From positions 20,582 through 84,581 of the forward strand of contig NZ_JOIR01000026.1 of NCBI RefSeq assembly GCF_000720115.1: 64,000 bases of DNA, in the 5' to 3' direction. How positions within the stretch are numbered: the first letter of the stretch is position 1; the number at the start of each line of letters is the position of its first letter. The DNA is from Streptomyces sp. NRRL F-2580 (GTDB lineage: Bacteria > Actinomycetota > Actinomycetes > Streptomycetales > Streptomycetaceae). A program made the position numbers and the translations under genes. The notes beneath the pieces are model-generated. The model was not told the origin of the DNA and ran no database searches. It was given only the letters and a program-made list of their open reading frames with translations. Below are positions 8,783-17,039 of this stretch, piece after piece.

Positions 8783-9721
8783 GTGAGCGGTGACCGGGTG
8801 CTGTACGGGTGCATGGGCCTCGGCGGGAGCTGGGAGCCCGGTGCGTACGGGCCCGGCGACATCGATGCCGCCGAGGCGGCGATCTCCGCCGCGCTCGACA
8901 GCGGGATCACCGCCTTCGACCACGCCGACATCTACCGGCACGGGAAGGCCGAGGCCGTCTTCGGCGAGGTGCTCGCCCGCACGCCGGGGCTGCGCGAACG
9001 CATCACGCTCCAGACCAAGTGCGGGATCCGGCTCGGCGACGCGGACCGCCCGGGGATCTACGACCTCCGCGGGGAGAGCATCACGCGGCGGGTGGAGGAG
9101 AGCCTGACCCGGCTGCGCACCGACGTGATCGACGTCCTCCTGCTGCACCGCCCCGATCCGCTGGCGGACGTGGACTCGATCGCCTCGGCGCTGACGTCCC
9201 TGCACCGGCAGGGCCTCGTACGGCGCTTCGGCGTGTCCAACATGGGCGCCGCGCAGATCGCCCACCTCCAGGCGCGTCTCGACGTGCCGCTGGTGGCCAA
9301 CCAGCTGGAGATGAGCCTGCACAGCCGCGACTGGGTCGAGGCCGGAGTCCTGCTCAACACGCCCGGGTCCGCGGCCAACGGCTTCCCGTTCGGCACGCTG
9401 GAACACTGCCGCGACCACGGCATCCGCCTCCAGGCCTGGGGCGCGCTGGCGCAGGGCCGGTTCACCGGCCGCGAGCAGACGCCGGCCGAACGGGCCACCG
9501 CGGAGCTGCTGGCCGGGCTGGCCCGGCGCAAGGGCACGACGCCCGAGACGGTGCTGCTGTGGTGGCTGATCCGGCACCCCGCCGGGATCGCGCCCGTCAT
9601 CGGCACCGCCCGCCCCGACCGGATCCGAGCCTGCCGCGACGCGGCCGTGCGGGAGCCCGACCTCACGCACGAGGAGTGGTACGAGCTCTGGATCGCGGCC
9701 CGCGGGGTCCCGCTGCCCTGA
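8783..9721 (+). CDS. Aldo/keto reductase
   Basis: The 312-residue protein is a cytoplasmic NADPH-dependent oxidoreductase of the AKR family. Its TIM-barrel motifs are FDHADIYRHGKAEAVFG (active-site Asp and Tyr near 45-50), LQTKCGIR (catalytic Lys), LLLHRPDPL (catalytic His), RFGVSNMGAAQI and the cofactor loop PVIGTARPDRI. It is closest in layout to the YdhF-type reductases, and its substrate is unknown. I chose the GTG at 8783 because GGGAG lies about eight bases upstream. An in-frame GTG at 8759 would add eight residues. It is divergent from murE with no obvious functional link. Confidence 0.88.
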   Translation: MSGDRVLYGCMGLGGSWEPGAYGPGDIDAAEAAISAALDSGITAFDHADIYRHGKAEAVFGEVLARTPGLRERITLQTKCGIRLGDADRPGIYDLRGESITRRVEESLTRLRTDVIDVLLLHRPDPLADVDSIASALTSLHRQGLVRRFGVSNMGAAQIAHLQARLDVPLVANQLEMSLHSRDWVEAGVLLNTPGSAANGFPFGTLEHCRDHGIRLQAWGALAQGRFTGREQTPAERATAELLAGLARRKGTTPETVLLWWLIRHPAGIAPVIGTARPDRIRACRDAAVREPDLTHEEWYELWIAARGVPLP

Positions 9722-9820
9722 TCTCCGTACGTCTCCGTACGCCGGCGCGGGGGTTATCCCCACTGGGGCCGACATGCCTGCCGGATGGGACGCCGACGCG
9801 AGATCACCAAGGCTTGCGCC

Positions 9821-11341
9821 ATGACGACTTACCCGAAGAAGGCCCTGCTCCTCACTCTCGCCGCGGCCTCCGTGGCCGCCGGTCTGACCACCGCGGGCGC
9901 CGCGAGCGCCGCGCCGGCGGCCGCCCGGCCCACGCCGGCCGCCCCGCAGCTCCGTTGGCACGCCTGCGCCGATCCGGAGGTCCCCGCCGGCCAGGAGTGC
10001 GCCGAGCTGCCGGTCCCGCTCGACTACGAGGACCCCGACGGCCGGCAGCTCACCGTCGCCGTCTCCCGCATCCGCAGCGACCGCCCCGAGGCCCGCCGCG
10101 GCACGCTCGTCGTGCTCCCCGGCGGCCCGGGCGGATCCGGCGTACAGCGCCTGAAGCAGAAGGGCGACGCGCTGCGCCGGGAGCTCGGCGGGGCGTACGA
10201 CCTCGTCGCCTTCGATCCGCGCGGTGTGGGCGCCAGCACCACCGCGACCTGCGGACTCGCCCCTGAGGACCGGTACCTCACGAGCCTGCGGTCCTGGCCG
10301 GGTCCGAACGGCGAGATCACCGAGAACGTGGCCCGCTCCCGGCGGATCGCCGAGGCCTGCGCCCGCAACGGCGGCCCGGAGCTGCGCAGTTTCACCACCG
10401 CCAACCAGGTACGCGACATGGACCGTTTCCGCGAGGCGCTCGGCGAGCGCAGGCTCTCCGCCTGGGGCACCTCGTACGGGACGTACGTGGGGGCCGTGTA
10501 CGCGCAGAAGTACGCGCAGCGCACCGACCGCTGGGTCCTCGACAGCAGCGGCGACCCCGACCCGAAGCGGGTCGCCCGCGGCTGGCTGGCGAACATGTCG
10601 CAGGGCGCCGAGGACCGCTTCCCCGACTTCGCGGCCTGGGCGGCCCATGCCGGCCGGGACCGGGACGGCCTGCGACTGGCCGCGCGGCCGGAGGAGGTCG
10701 AGCCGCTCGTCGTCTCCCTCGCAGCCGCGCTGGACCGCGCACCGAGGGAATCGACGACCCCGGGCGTGCCCCTGACCGGCAACGGGCTGCGCCAGGCCCT
10801 GCAGAACGCCCTCTACAGCGACTCCGCCTTCGCCCCCTTCGCCCGGTTCGTCAGGGAGGCCGGGGACCCGGCGCAGAAGCCCGTCCTCCCGCGCGAGCTC
10901 GCCCAGCCCATCCCGGACCCGGACGCCGCGCTCATGGTCGCCGTCATCTGCAACGACGTGGCGTGGCCGCAGGCGTCCACGGCCTCGTACCAGCGCGCGG
11001 TCGACGCGGACCGCGCCCGCCACCCGCTCACGGCCGGCATGCCGGTGAACGTGCTGCCCTGCTCCTTCTGGAAGGACGCCCCTGCGCAGAAGTCGACCCG
11101 GATCACCGACGACGGGCCGTCCAACATCCTCATGCTCCAGAGCCGCCGCGATCCGGCGACCCCGCTCTTCGGGGGTCTGAGGATGCGCGAGGCCTTGGGG
11201 GACCGGGCCCGCCTCGTCACCGTCGAGCAGGGCGGCCACGGGCTGTACCTCGGCAACGGCAACGCGTGCGGCAACCGTGCCGTCACGGAGTTCCTCACCA
11301 CCGGCAGGCGCCCTGCCCGGGACACGGACTGCGCGAACTGA
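9821..11341 (+). CDS. Secreted alpha/beta hydrolase, tripeptidyl-aminopeptidase-like (S33)
   Basis: The protein of about 506 residues starts with MTTYPKKALLL and a signal peptide ending near ASAAPAA. The hydrolase core has the oxyanion strand LVVLPGGPGGSG, FDPRGVGAS, the nucleophile elbow WGTSYGTYVG, the acid in SRRDPATP and the His in EQGGHGLY. This layout matches the SlpD/SlpE and TAP-type proline iminopeptidase relatives that Streptomyces secretes to trim peptides. An earlier in-frame ATG at 9785 would put 12 polar residues before the signal peptide, so the start at 9821 is preferred. Cysteines near the end (CGNRAVTEF, DTDCAN) fit an extracellular, disulfide-stabilised enzyme. Confidence 0.88.
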   Translation: MTTYPKKALLLTLAAASVAAGLTTAGAASAAPAAARPTPAAPQLRWHACADPEVPAGQECAELPVPLDYEDPDGRQLTVAVSRIRSDRPEARRGTLVVLPGGPGGSGVQRLKQKGDALRRELGGAYDLVAFDPRGVGASTTATCGLAPEDRYLTSLRSWPGPNGEITENVARSRRIAEACARNGGPELRSFTTANQVRDMDRFREALGERRLSAWGTSYGTYVGAVYAQKYAQRTDRWVLDSSGDPDPKRVARGWLANMSQGAEDRFPDFAAWAAHAGRDRDGLRLAARPEEVEPLVVSLAAALDRAPRESTTPGVPLTGNGLRQALQNALYSDSAFAPFARFVREAGDPAQKPVLPRELAQPIPDPDAALMVAVICNDVAWPQASTASYQRAVDADRARHPLTAGMPVNVLPCSFWKDAPAQKSTRITDDGPSNILMLQSRRDPATPLFGGLRMREALGDRARLVTVEQGGHGLYLGNGNACGNRAVTEFLTTGRRPARDTDCAN

Positions 11342-11443
11342 GGACGGCGGCCCGGCACGGCTACCGCCTCCCGCGCGCGGTCGCAACCCGACGGCGCCAC
11401 GATGGGGGGAGAGCCCGTACCGCGCAGGAGGGTGGAGACTGCC

Positions 11444-12253
11444 ATGACGACGCACAAGCTGGGACCCGACATCACCGTTCTCGCGGACTGCCTGGAGGTT
11501 CCGGGCATCGGCTTCCTTCCCGTCAACGCCTTCGTCCTGCACTCCGAGCAGCCGGTGGTCGTCGACACCGGCCTCGGACTGCCGGACCGGGACTTCGTCG
11601 ACGCCCTCGGTTCCGTGGTCGATCCCGCCGACGTGCGGTGGATCTGGCTGACCCACCCCGACCGCGACCACACGGGCGGCCTCTTCGCCCTGCTCGAAGC
11701 GGCTCCCCGGGCGCGGCTGGTCACCACGTTCCTGGCCGCCGGGATCATGTCCACGGAGCGGCCGCTGCCCCTGGACCGGGTGTACTTCCTCAATCCGGGC
11801 CAGACCCTGGACGTGGGCGACCGGACGCTGCACGCGTTCCGGCCGCCGCTATTCGACAACCCGGCCACCGTCGGCTTCTACGAGGACCGGTCGCGGACCT
11901 GCTTCAGTTCCGACTGCTTCGGCGGCCCGATGCCGACCGCGGACGTGGCCACGGGCACCGACGTCGGGGCGGTGCCGGCCGAGGACGTGCGGGCGTCCCA
12001 GCGGCTCTGGGCGAGTGTGGACAGCCCCTGGGTCCAAGTGGTGGATCCGGACCGGTTCCTCGCCACCGTGGAGCCGCTGCGGGCGATGGACCCGCAGACC
12101 ATCCTGTGCACGCACCTGCCGCCGGCGGTGGGACAGACCGCGCAGTTCGTCGACACCCTCGCCGCGCTGCCCGGCATCGATCCCTTCACGGGGCCGGACC
12201 AGGCCGCGCTGGAACAGATGCTCGCGAACTTCGAACCCGGAGGCCCTCAATAG
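11444..12253 (+). CDS. MBL-fold metallo-hydrolase
   Basis: The 269-residue protein has the metallo-beta-lactamase signature LTHPDRDHTGG, which binds the di-metal centre. VVVDTGLG comes before it and FSSDCFGG and LCTHLPPA after it, supplying the further metal ligands. The family includes glyoxalase II-like, oxidoreductase-like and lactonase enzymes, and I cannot tell which applies here. The ATG at 11444 follows an AGGAGGGTGGAG stretch. An in-frame ATG at 11402 lacks this. It is transcribed in the same direction as the S33 hydrolase 102 bp upstream. Confidence 0.82.
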   Translation: MTTHKLGPDITVLADCLEVPGIGFLPVNAFVLHSEQPVVVDTGLGLPDRDFVDALGSVVDPADVRWIWLTHPDRDHTGGLFALLEAAPRARLVTTFLAAGIMSTERPLPLDRVYFLNPGQTLDVGDRTLHAFRPPLFDNPATVGFYEDRSRTCFSSDCFGGPMPTADVATGTDVGAVPAEDVRASQRLWASVDSPWVQVVDPDRFLATVEPLRAMDPQTILCTHLPPAVGQTAQFVDTLAALPGIDPFTGPDQAALEQMLANFEPGGPQ

Positions 12254-12288
12254 CCTTTGAATCACAGGGAGACGGAAGGTTATACCCC

Positions 12289-12309
12289 GCTGAACATCAG
12301 CTGAACATC
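12289..12309 (+). promoter_or_regulatory. Direct repeat GCTGAACATC with 11-bp spacing, candidate operator
   Basis: GCTGAACATC occurs at 12289-12298 and again at 12300-12309, one helical turn apart. TTACTG follows at 12312-12317, and the inverse TGTTCA lies at 12331-12336. The array sits about 70 bp before the XRE-family gene, the usual place for an autoregulatory site. Binding is inference. Confidence 0.4.
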
Positions 12310-12377
12310 TGTTACTGTGCCCGCGCTTGGTGTTCATCCATTGATCCGTCCTCCCCTCGCACGCCTCGCGTCCGAGG

Positions 12378-13121
12378 ATGCTGCGAGGTGTCGCGTCCGT
12401 GCACAGCACTCCGTTCTCCCCGACCGAGGCCAGGTCCGCACGAGCCCGCATGGGCCTGTCCCCTACCCAGGTGGCCCACTTCATGGCCACCTGCGGCGCA
12501 CCCGTCCACCCGCAGCTGGTCCTGGCCTGGGAGCACGGCTCCGAAATCCCCACCGACCGCCAACTCTTCGCCCTGGCAGACGTCTTGTGGTGCGAAGCGA
12601 CGGCGCTGATGGGCATCGAACCGCGCACCCTCGCCGAGCACCGCCTGGCCCGCCGGCTCACCGTGGAGCGGCTGGCGTACCGCATAGGCATGGACCCGAC
12701 CGAGTACCGCGCGGCCGAAGCGGCGCAGCACTGGCACGGCGACGCCTGGCAGACCAGGGCGCTCGTGGACGCCCTGGGCCTGTCCTTGCGCAAGCTCATC
12801 GGGATCATGGGCCGGGTGGACGAGCTGGCGGAGCACCTGAGATCGGCCGTCACCGGGCGGTGGAAGGCGTACGTGGACCCGGTGGCGGAGATCGTCGTGG
12901 TGGACGCGACCAGCGTGGGGGACGCGCTGCGCACGATGCACGGGGAGTTCTCGCGGTTCTCGGAGCGGTACATGGGACACCTCGTCGCACGCAACGACGA
13001 CGCCCGGCTGAAGGAGATCGCGGCGGAGCGCGCCGCCTACCTGCGCCGACTCGTCGACCATTTCTGGGAGTTGATCGGCGAGGAGGGCGAAGCCTCCCCG
13101 TTCCCGCTGGGCGGGCGCTGA
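12378..13121 (+). CDS. XRE/helix-turn-helix family transcriptional regulator
   Basis: The 247-residue protein begins with a helix-turn-helix-like segment (ARMGLSPTQVAHFMATCG, then LVLAWEHGSEIPTDRQLFALADVL), the pattern of Cro/C1-type DNA-binding domains. A second similar segment, RRLTVERLAYRIGMDPTEYRAAE, follows, so the protein may carry two related domains. The C-terminal half is predicted helical with no motif I can name. A GTG at 12399 is an alternative start and neither has a clear ribosome site. The direct repeats upstream at 12289-12309 are a candidate self-binding site. Confidence 0.7.
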   Translation: MLRGVASVHSTPFSPTEARSARARMGLSPTQVAHFMATCGAPVHPQLVLAWEHGSEIPTDRQLFALADVLWCEATALMGIEPRTLAEHRLARRLTVERLAYRIGMDPTEYRAAEAAQHWHGDAWQTRALVDALGLSLRKLIGIMGRVDELAEHLRSAVTGRWKAYVDPVAEIVVVDATSVGDALRTMHGEFSRFSERYMGHLVARNDDARLKEIAAERAAYLRRLVDHFWELIGEEGEASPFPLGGR

Positions 13122-13174
13122 CGGGCCGCCGACCGTCTGCCGTCTGCCGCCGGCCGCCGGCAGATCGGAGCGGA

Positions 13175-13202
13175 CCGGGAAGGGCGCACTCGCCCCTCCC
13201 GG
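13175..13202. terminator. Bidirectional hairpin between convergent genes
   Basis: CCGGGAAGGGCG (13175-13186) pairs with CGCCCCTCCCGG (13191-13202) with a single mismatch around a CACT loop. The hairpin lies exactly between the converging XRE regulator and NCS2 permease genes, so it probably ends both transcripts. No T-run follows, which is usual in Streptomyces. Confidence 0.7.
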
Positions 13203-13233
13203 CCCCCGCCGTGCCCGGGGCCGGGAGCCCGCC

Positions 13234-14688
13234 TCAGCGGGCGGGATGCGCCCCGAACTCCGCCTCCGGTGCCTCGTCTTCCCCCATGCCCTCCCAGTCG
13301 ATCTCCCTCGTGGTGCGGCGCGTGAAGACGTTGAAGAGCAGGTTCAGCGCGATCGCCGTGAGGGCGCCCAGCGTGATCCCGCTGTCGAGGACCGCCCGGA
13401 GGTCGTCCGGCATCCGGGCGAAGAACGGCGCGACCGTGGTCGGCAGCAGGGCGGCGCCCAGACTGACCGCCAGGATCAGGGTGTTGCGCTCCTCGCGCAG
13501 ATCGGCCTTCCCCAGGATCTGCACCCCGACCGCGGCGACGATGCCGAACATGGAGACCGCCGCCCCGCCCAGCACCGGGTGCGGGACCGAGGCGACGAGG
13601 CTGCCCGCCTTCGGCAGCAGCCCCAGCACGACCATGAACACGCCGGCCGCGACGACCACGTACCGGCTCATCACCTTGGACATGCGCACGAGCCCGATGT
13701 TCTCGGCGAACGCCACGTACGGGAACGAGTTGAGGACGCCGCCGAGCACCGTCGCCGCGCCATCGGCGCGCAGCGCCCGGGCCACCGTGTCGGCGTCGAC
13801 CTTCTTGCGGGTGATCTCGCCGATCGCGTAGACGTCCCCGGTGGTCTCCACCATGGTGATCAGGACGACGACGAGCATGGCGACGATCGGGAGCAGCTCG
13901 AACCGCGGCATGCCGTAGTGGAAGGGCGTGGTGACCCCGAACCAGTCGCTCTCCCGCACCGCCGCGAAATCGGCGTCGCCGAAGAGCCAGGCGACAGCCG
14001 TGCCGACGACGAGCCCGAGCAGGACCGCCAGGCTGCTTAGGAACGGCTTGCCGATCCGGGCCACGGCCAGGATGAACAGCAGGGTGCCCAGTGCGTAGGC
14101 GAGGTTCTTCGGATCCCCGTACGCGGGGGTGCCGATGAGGTGCGCACCGCCGGCGGCGTCCTGCAGGGCCACCGGGATCAGCGTGATGCCGATGATCGTG
14201 AGGATCGTGCCGATGACGACCGGCGGGAAGTACTTCACGAGCTTGCTGAAGAGCGGCGCGAAGAGGAAGGTCGCCATGCCCGCCGTGGTCACCGCCCCGT
14301 AGACGACGAGGAGCCCGGCGGTACCGCCGCCCGCGCCGGTGCCTATGGCGATCATGGGCGAGACCGCGGTGAAGGTGACGCCCTGGACCAGGGGCAGCCG
14401 GGCGCCGACCTTCCAGAAGCCGAGGGCCTGGATGATCGAGGCCAAGCCACAGGTCAGGAGGTCCGCGTTGATGAGGTGGACGAGTTCCTGGCGGGAGAGG
14501 CCCAGCGCGTTGCCGAGCAGGACCGGGACGATGACCGCCGCCGCGTAGAACGCGAGGACGTGCTGGAAGCCGTACAGGGCGAGCCGGGGGATCGGGAGCA
14601 GTTCGTCGACTGGATGCGTGTGCGTGCGCGTGTGCGTCTGCGTCTGCGTCTGCGGTCGACGGGGGGACTGACGGGGCATTCGTGCCAT
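13234..14688 (-). CDS. NCS2-family nucleobase:cation symporter (xanthine/uracil permease type)
   Basis: The protein of about 484 residues is an integral membrane transporter with about 12-14 hydrophobic spans. Family marks are LYGFQHVLAFYAAAVIVPVLLG at the first span, the QGVTFTAVSP segment, and ETTGDVYAIGEIT followed by RALRADG and GVLNSFPYVAFAENIGL, the substrate-binding region of UraA/PbuX-type carriers. It should import a purine or pyrimidine base by proton symport. The start at 14688 (MARMPRQSP) follows GAAGGCAAGG. The cytoplasmic N-terminus carries an odd Gln/Thr/His run (QTQTQTHTRTHTHP) encoded by a TGCGTCTGCG-like repeat. Confidence 0.88.
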   Translation of the reverse strand: MARMPRQSPRRPQTQTQTHTRTHTHPVDELLPIPRLALYGFQHVLAFYAAAVIVPVLLGNALGLSRQELVHLINADLLTCGLASIIQALGFWKVGARLPLVQGVTFTAVSPMIAIGTGAGGGTAGLLVVYGAVTTAGMATFLFAPLFSKLVKYFPPVVIGTILTIIGITLIPVALQDAAGGAHLIGTPAYGDPKNLAYALGTLLFILAVARIGKPFLSSLAVLLGLVVGTAVAWLFGDADFAAVRESDWFGVTTPFHYGMPRFELLPIVAMLVVVLITMVETTGDVYAIGEITRKKVDADTVARALRADGAATVLGGVLNSFPYVAFAENIGLVRMSKVMSRYVVVAAGVFMVVLGLLPKAGSLVASVPHPVLGGAAVSMFGIVAAVGVQILGKADLREERNTLILAVSLGAALLPTTVAPFFARMPDDLRAVLDSGITLGALTAIALNLLFNVFTRRTTREIDWEGMGEDEAPEAEFGAHPAR

Positions 14689-14865
14689 CTCTGCCTTGCC
14701 TTCGCGAGGTAGGTGAATGAGAAGACAGCCGCCCTCCAGTCCTGGGTGCCAGGACGAGGGCAGGCCGGCTCGTACCGAGCCGACGCCGGGCGGTGTTGCC
14801 GACGGCGCGTGGCTCTGCACTGCGTATTCATGTCCCGGGTGGGGGAGTGTCCTTCGATCGACGCA

Positions 14866-14894
14866 TCGGATCCGTCTTTGATCTTTGGATCCGA
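14866..14894. repeat. Inverted repeat upstream of the permease gene
   Basis: TCGGATCC (14866-14873) and GGATCCGA (14887-14894) are perfect inverted arms around a 13-nt A/T-rich loop. The site lies about 180 bp before the permease start and just before the GH3 remnant. It could be an operator for purine-responsive control or a terminator; the sequence does not decide. Confidence 0.45.
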
Positions 14895-14998
14895 AGGGGG
14901 GATCGACCGAGGGCGCTCACCATAGCCAAAGGCGGTGTTTCCTCGCGAGTAACCTCCCGCCCGCCCTCAGCGGCGCAGCCGCAGGTCGGCGACGACGG

Positions 14999-15296
14999 GC
15001 CGCCCGGGCCCGCGACGCCGTGCTGGTGTGCACGTACAACCCCGGCGCGCACAGCGCCCGGCGCGCCCTGACCGACCGGCTCACCGCGACAGGCGTCCCC
15101 GTCATCGCCGTGGCGCTGCGCAACCCTTATGACATCGTCCGTCTTCCCGACGTCACGGCGAGCCTGGCCGTCTACTCGTGGAGCGACGCCGAACCGGGCC
15201 GCAGCCCGGGTTCTCGCCGGGGCGGCAGCCGCACGGGGACGCCTCCCCGTCGCCGTTCCAGCGCTATTCCCGTTCGGTCACGGCCTCCAATACCCA
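14999..15296 (+). pseudogene. Frameshifted C-terminal remnant of a GH3 beta-N-acetylhexosaminidase-type glycosidase
   Basis: One frame from about 14999 to 15193 reads DAVLVCTYNPGAHSARRALT then VPVIAVALRNPYDIVRLPDV and LAVYSW. The next frame from about 15198 to 15296 continues RVLAGAAAARGRLPVAVP and LFPFGHGLQYP. Together these are the last about 100 residues of the GH3 C-terminal domain in the right order, broken by a frameshift near 15195. The catalytic N-terminal barrel is absent, because the upstream sequence is the permease promoter. The open frame continues in the wrong frame into the small gene downstream, which makes it look longer than it is. Confidence 0.72.
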
Positions 15297-15385
15297 TCCG
15301 TACTTGCGGGTACTGGGGCCGAATGGCGCCGGATTTGATAGTTCTGGACTGGTCCGGTGTGAGAATGCTGCGGGAAGGACACGGC

Positions 15386-15559
15386 ATGTTCGATCTACTG
15401 CGCCCGGAGACCGTCGTGTGCCCCTTCTGCAAGGCCACCGCCGCCGACGGCGCGGTGCGGACCCTGCGGACCGGAGCCTGTTCGCTCTCGGTGACCTGGC
15501 ACGCCGGCAACTGCCCGCACTACGCGGCCGACCGGATCCTCGCCGAGAAGGAGAGCTGA
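15386..15559 (+). CDS. Small protein with a zinc-ribbon-like Cys pattern
   Basis: The 57-residue product MFDLLRPETVVCPFCKATA... has a CPFC knuckle, then a Cys in TGACSLSV and a Cys-x-His in NCPHYAADRI. This could bind zinc, although the second half does not make a standard ribbon. GGAAGG lies seven bases before the ATG. An in-frame ATG at 15365 would add seven residues. Function is unknown. It converges on the MFS gene with a 16-bp gap. Confidence 0.55.
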   Translation: MFDLLRPETVVCPFCKATAADGAVRTLRTGACSLSVTWHAGNCPHYAADRILAEKES

Positions 15560-15575
15560 GCCCGGGCGGGGGGCG

Positions 15576-16874
15576 TCAGGCCACCGCGCCGCTCGGTTCC
15601 GCCTCCGCCTCCCGGGCCGCCCGCCGGCGCACGGCGTCCTCGTCCGTGTCGGCGTCGTAGGAGATCAGCTTCGGCAGCAGCGCGGCCAGCACCGCCACCG
15701 AGGCCACGCAGGCCAGACCGCCGCTCCAGAAGGCCGGCCGGGTACCGGTCCATCCGGCCATCGTGCCCGCCCGGACCTGGCCCAGCTGCGGGCCCACGCT
15801 GTACGAGAGCACCTCGATCCCCGCGAGCCGGCCCCGCAGTTCCTCGGGGATCGTCTGGTTCCAGATCGTGGTGCGCGCCAGCCCGCTCAGCATGTCGCCG
15901 GCGCCCGCCACCGCGAGGCACAGCAACACGACCCAGATGCCGCCGGACGCGCCCGCGGCAGCGATCGCCAGCCCCCAGACCGCCGCCCCGGCCACCACCA
16001 GCAGCCCGTGCCGCCGGATCCGGGACACCCAGCCGCTCGTCAGCCCCAGCACCAGGGAACCCACCGCCCCCGCCGTGTACATCAGCCCCAGCGCCCACAC
16101 CGCGTCAAGCTCGTCCGCGAGGAAGGGGAAGATCGCGTTCGGGAAGGCGAAGAGCATCGCCGCCAGGTCGACGGCGTACGTCCCCAGCAGCACGGGCCGG
16201 CTCCACGCGTACCGCGCGCCCTCGGCGATCCCGCGCAGCGACGGGCGCTCGGCGCCCCGTACCGGCGGCGCCGGACTGAGCCGCAGACACAGCAGCACGG
16301 AGACGAGGAAGCCCACGACGGTGATGGCGTAGGCCGAGGCGTATCCGGCGTACGCGACGACCAGACCGGCCAGCGCCGGACCCGCGATCGCGCCGAACTG
16401 GTAGCGCAGCCCGTTGAGGGCGGCGGCCGCGGTCAGCTGGTCGTGCGGCACGATCCGCGCCATCAGCGAGTCCATGGCCGGCCGCTGGAGCCCGGCCAGC
16501 GCGGACACCCCGGCCGCGACCACGTACAGCGGCCACAGCAGCGGATCGGGCAGGGCCGCGTTCACCAGCAGCACCAGCGCGAGCACCCCGAGACCGGCCT
16601 CGGTCAGCAGGATCATCCGCCGCCGGTCGACCGCGTCGGCGAGCGCGCCCCCGTACAGCCCGCAGACCACCAGCGGAACCAGCTCCACCGCGCCCATCGC
16701 GCCGACGGCCAGCGGCGAGTCCGTCAGGTGCTTGATCTGCAGCGGCAGCGCGATCATGGCCATGAAGGAGCCGAAGTACGTCACCGTCCCCTGGTAGAAC
16801 AGCAGCCGGAAGTCACGGCCGGACCGGAACGGGGCGAGGTCGGGCACAAGGGCGGCCAGGCGGGAAGTGCTCAC
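15576..16874 (-). CDS. MFS transporter, EntS/MefA-like exporter
   Basis: The 432-residue membrane protein has about 12 spans and the marks of the MFS_3/EntS group: FRLLFYQGTVTYFGSFMAMIALPLQI in span 1, LYGGALADAVDRRRMILL with the cytoplasmic loop motif, and the mid-protein RGIAEGARYAWSRPVLLG. Such carriers export siderophores, macrolides or other small molecules by proton antiport. The substrate is unknown and no biosynthetic genes lie nearby. The GTG start at 16874 has a weak ribosome site. The C-terminus is charged and cytoplasmic. Confidence 0.85.
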   Translation of the reverse strand: MSTSRLAALVPDLAPFRSGRDFRLLFYQGTVTYFGSFMAMIALPLQIKHLTDSPLAVGAMGAVELVPLVVCGLYGGALADAVDRRRMILLTEAGLGVLALVLLVNAALPDPLLWPLYVVAAGVSALAGLQRPAMDSLMARIVPHDQLTAAAALNGLRYQFGAIAGPALAGLVVAYAGYASAYAITVVGFLVSVLLCLRLSPAPPVRGAERPSLRGIAEGARYAWSRPVLLGTYAVDLAAMLFAFPNAIFPFLADELDAVWALGLMYTAGAVGSLVLGLTSGWVSRIRRHGLLVVAGAAVWGLAIAAAGASGGIWVVLLCLAVAGAGDMLSGLARTTIWNQTIPEELRGRLAGIEVLSYSVGPQLGQVRAGTMAGWTGTRPAFWSGGLACVASVAVLAALLPKLISYDADTDEDAVRRRAAREAEAEPSGAVA

Positions 16875-17039
16875 GAGAGGCCATCGTCGACGGGCGCCCG
16901 CGCCCGCGCAAAGGATTTTCCCCGCTCAGGCGCCGGACACCGGCCGCCGGAGCGCCGGAGCGCCCGCGGACCCGCCCCGGACGGGCGAATCGAGGGCCCC
17001 GCCCGTGGCAAGGCGGGCCCGCGGTGGCATCCATGGACC

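Noticed and set aside
14885..15559. A single 224-codon gene
   Set aside because: It joins a GH3 fragment, an out-of-frame stretch and a separate small gene that has its own ribosome site at 15386.
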